Source: Spirochaetales bacterium
GTDB taxonomy: Bacteria; Spirochaetota; Spirochaetia; Treponematales; UBA12059
DNA: 6,242 bases
NCBI GenBank assembly: GCA_016938515.1
Contig: JAFGUM010000100.1
Span: forward strand, 1-6,242
Reading direction: 5' to 3'
The notes beneath the pieces were generated by a model. The model had not been told where the DNA came from. It saw only the letters and a list, made by a program, of their open reading frames with translations, and searched no databases. Shown in pieces: positions 5,441 to 6,242 of this stretch. Numbering within the stretch: position 1 is the stretch's first letter; each line of letters opens with the position of its first letter. A program made the position numbers and the translations under genes.

Positions 5441-6242
5441 ATGAAAGACTACGCACAGATACTTGCTCGCCCCCATACAGAAGAAGTGGTCGACCGCCTT
5501 ATCCGGTACGCCAAGATAGAAACCACCAGCGACAGGCACGTTGACGTCATCCCGTCAACGCAGTCCCAGTGGGACCTGGCGCGACTTCTTGAGGCCGAAC
5601 TCAAGGGGCTTGGCATAGCGGACGTTGTGGTAGACGAACGCTGCTTCGTCATAGCCAGGCTCCCCGCTGCACCGGGCTACGAGAAACGCCCGACGGTGGG
5701 GCTGATGGCTCACCTCGACACGTCGAGCGAAGTCAGCGGCGCCAACGTCAAGCCTCGTACGATACGCGACTACGACGGCTCGGCGGTAACGCTATCGCCC
5801 GGTTGGACGCTCACCCCCGCAGACTATCCCGAACTCCATGAATACGTCGGTGATACGATACTCGTTACCGATGGCACCACGCTGCTGGGAGCCGACGACA
5901 AGGGCGGCATAGCCATAATCATGACAGCCCTGTCGGCGGCGCTGCGGGACCCATCCATTCCGCACGGCCCGCTCGTCATCATATTCTCGCCAGACGAAGA
6001 AACGGGCAAGGGCATGGATGGCTTCCCGATACAAACGGTCAAGATGGACGCGTGCTACACCTTTGACGGCGGGCGCGGTGGTGAGATCGAGTCTGAGTGC
6101 TTTACCGCGTACGAAGCAAAACTGGTCTTTACCGGCAAATCGGCTCACCCAGGGTACGCGCGTGGCGTAATGGCCAACGCGGTATCCATGGCCGCCAGCT
6201 TCGTATCCATGCTGCCCCGCAGTGACAGCCCCGAGGCCACGG
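5441..6242 (+). CDS. pepT: Peptidase T-like M20 metallopeptidase (tripeptide aminopeptidase), partial
   Basis: The frame is open to the window edge and gives the first 267 residues of a zinc-dependent M20 family aminopeptidase that removes the N-terminal residue from tripeptides in the cytoplasm. PepT-typical blocks are all present: YAKIETTSD (23-31), GLMAHLDTS with H91 and D93 (87-95), the TLLGADDKGG metal-bridging motif with D152 (147-156), FSPDEETG with the E186/E187 catalytic/metal pair (182-189) and YTFDGG with D209 (206-211). GKSAHPGYARG (232-242) opens the lid/dimerisation domain. The C-terminal metal-binding His would lie outside the window. The N-terminus is about 13 residues longer than that of E. 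coli PepT. ATG 5441 is the only good start in the region; it has no Shine-Dalgarno. Separate transcription from the upstream gene is suggested by its own promoter-like sequence. Confidence 0.93.
   Translation, partial: MKDYAQILARPHTEEVVDRLIRYAKIETTSDRHVDVIPSTQSQWDLARLLEAELKGLGIADVVVDERCFVIARLPAAPGYEKRPTVGLMAHLDTSSEVSGANVKPRTIRDYDGSAVTLSPGWTLTPADYPELHEYVGDTILVTDGTTLLGADDKGGIAIIMTALSAALRDPSIPHGPLVIIFSPDEETGKGMDGFPIQTVKMDACYTFDGGRGGEIESECFTAYEAKLVFTGKSAHPGYARGVMANAVSMAASFVSMLPRSDSPEAT

Noticed and set aside
5792..6148. Minus-strand open frames inside pepT
   Set aside because: The plus strand encodes a full set of M20/PepT metal-binding motifs through this region.
1..6242. Mobile element, CRISPR array, tRNA/rRNA or riboswitch (including a T-box-like leader at cysS)
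   Set aside because: No direct-repeat arrays, transposase-like frames or cloverleaf patterns were seen, and the cysS leader of under about 95 nt is too short for a T-box.

Overview
The window is a GC-rich (roughly 60% by eye) bacterial chromosomal segment with compact, ordinary housekeeping gene organisation. I see no mobile element, CRISPR array, tRNA or rRNA. The cysteinyl-tRNA synthetase has a [17 protein letters not shown] zinc/active-site segment and a [11 protein letters not shown] insert. Together with the type II-like MurB, the PepT and frequent ATA isoleucine codons, this suggests a spirochaete-like (Treponema/Spirochaeta-related) bacterium. That assignment is a moderate-confidence inference from protein flavour, not a database result.

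Layout: two transcription units diverge from a 94-nt intergenic region at 1865-1958. On the minus strand, cysS (395-1864) is followed after 17 nt by an ECF-type sigma factor gene (1-377), which starts with TTG and runs off the left edge. On the plus strand come murB (1959-2894), a 784-residue multidomain membrane protein (2992-5346) and the first 267 codons of pepT (5441 to the right edge). The pepT gene is open at the window end.

The most interesting gene is the 784-residue protein. It has about 12-13 hydrophobic segments resembling a CPA2-type cation:proton antiporter, then two UspA-like nucleotide-binding-fold modules, then a PTS EIIA type-2 domain with its phospho-acceptor histidine (H715) kept. 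The acidic pair expected in the ion-binding helix of CPA2 antiporters is not visible, so the membrane part may be a diverged carrier or a sensor. The architecture points to control of ion transport by the phosphotransferase relay and by nucleotide or stress signals.

At the regulatory level, the antiporter-like gene has a good sigma-70-type promoter (TTGCGC-17-TATCCT) overlapped by two small inverted repeats. murB and pepT each have a -35/-10 pair with a 17-nt spacer placed so close to the ATG that the message would be almost leaderless, and neither has a well-placed Shine-Dalgarno. By contrast, cysS has a near-perfect AAGGAGG. The genes cover translation (cysS), regulation (sigma factor), peptidoglycan precursor synthesis (murB), ion homeostasis and signalling (fusion protein) and peptide catabolism (pepT). 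No single pathway links them.
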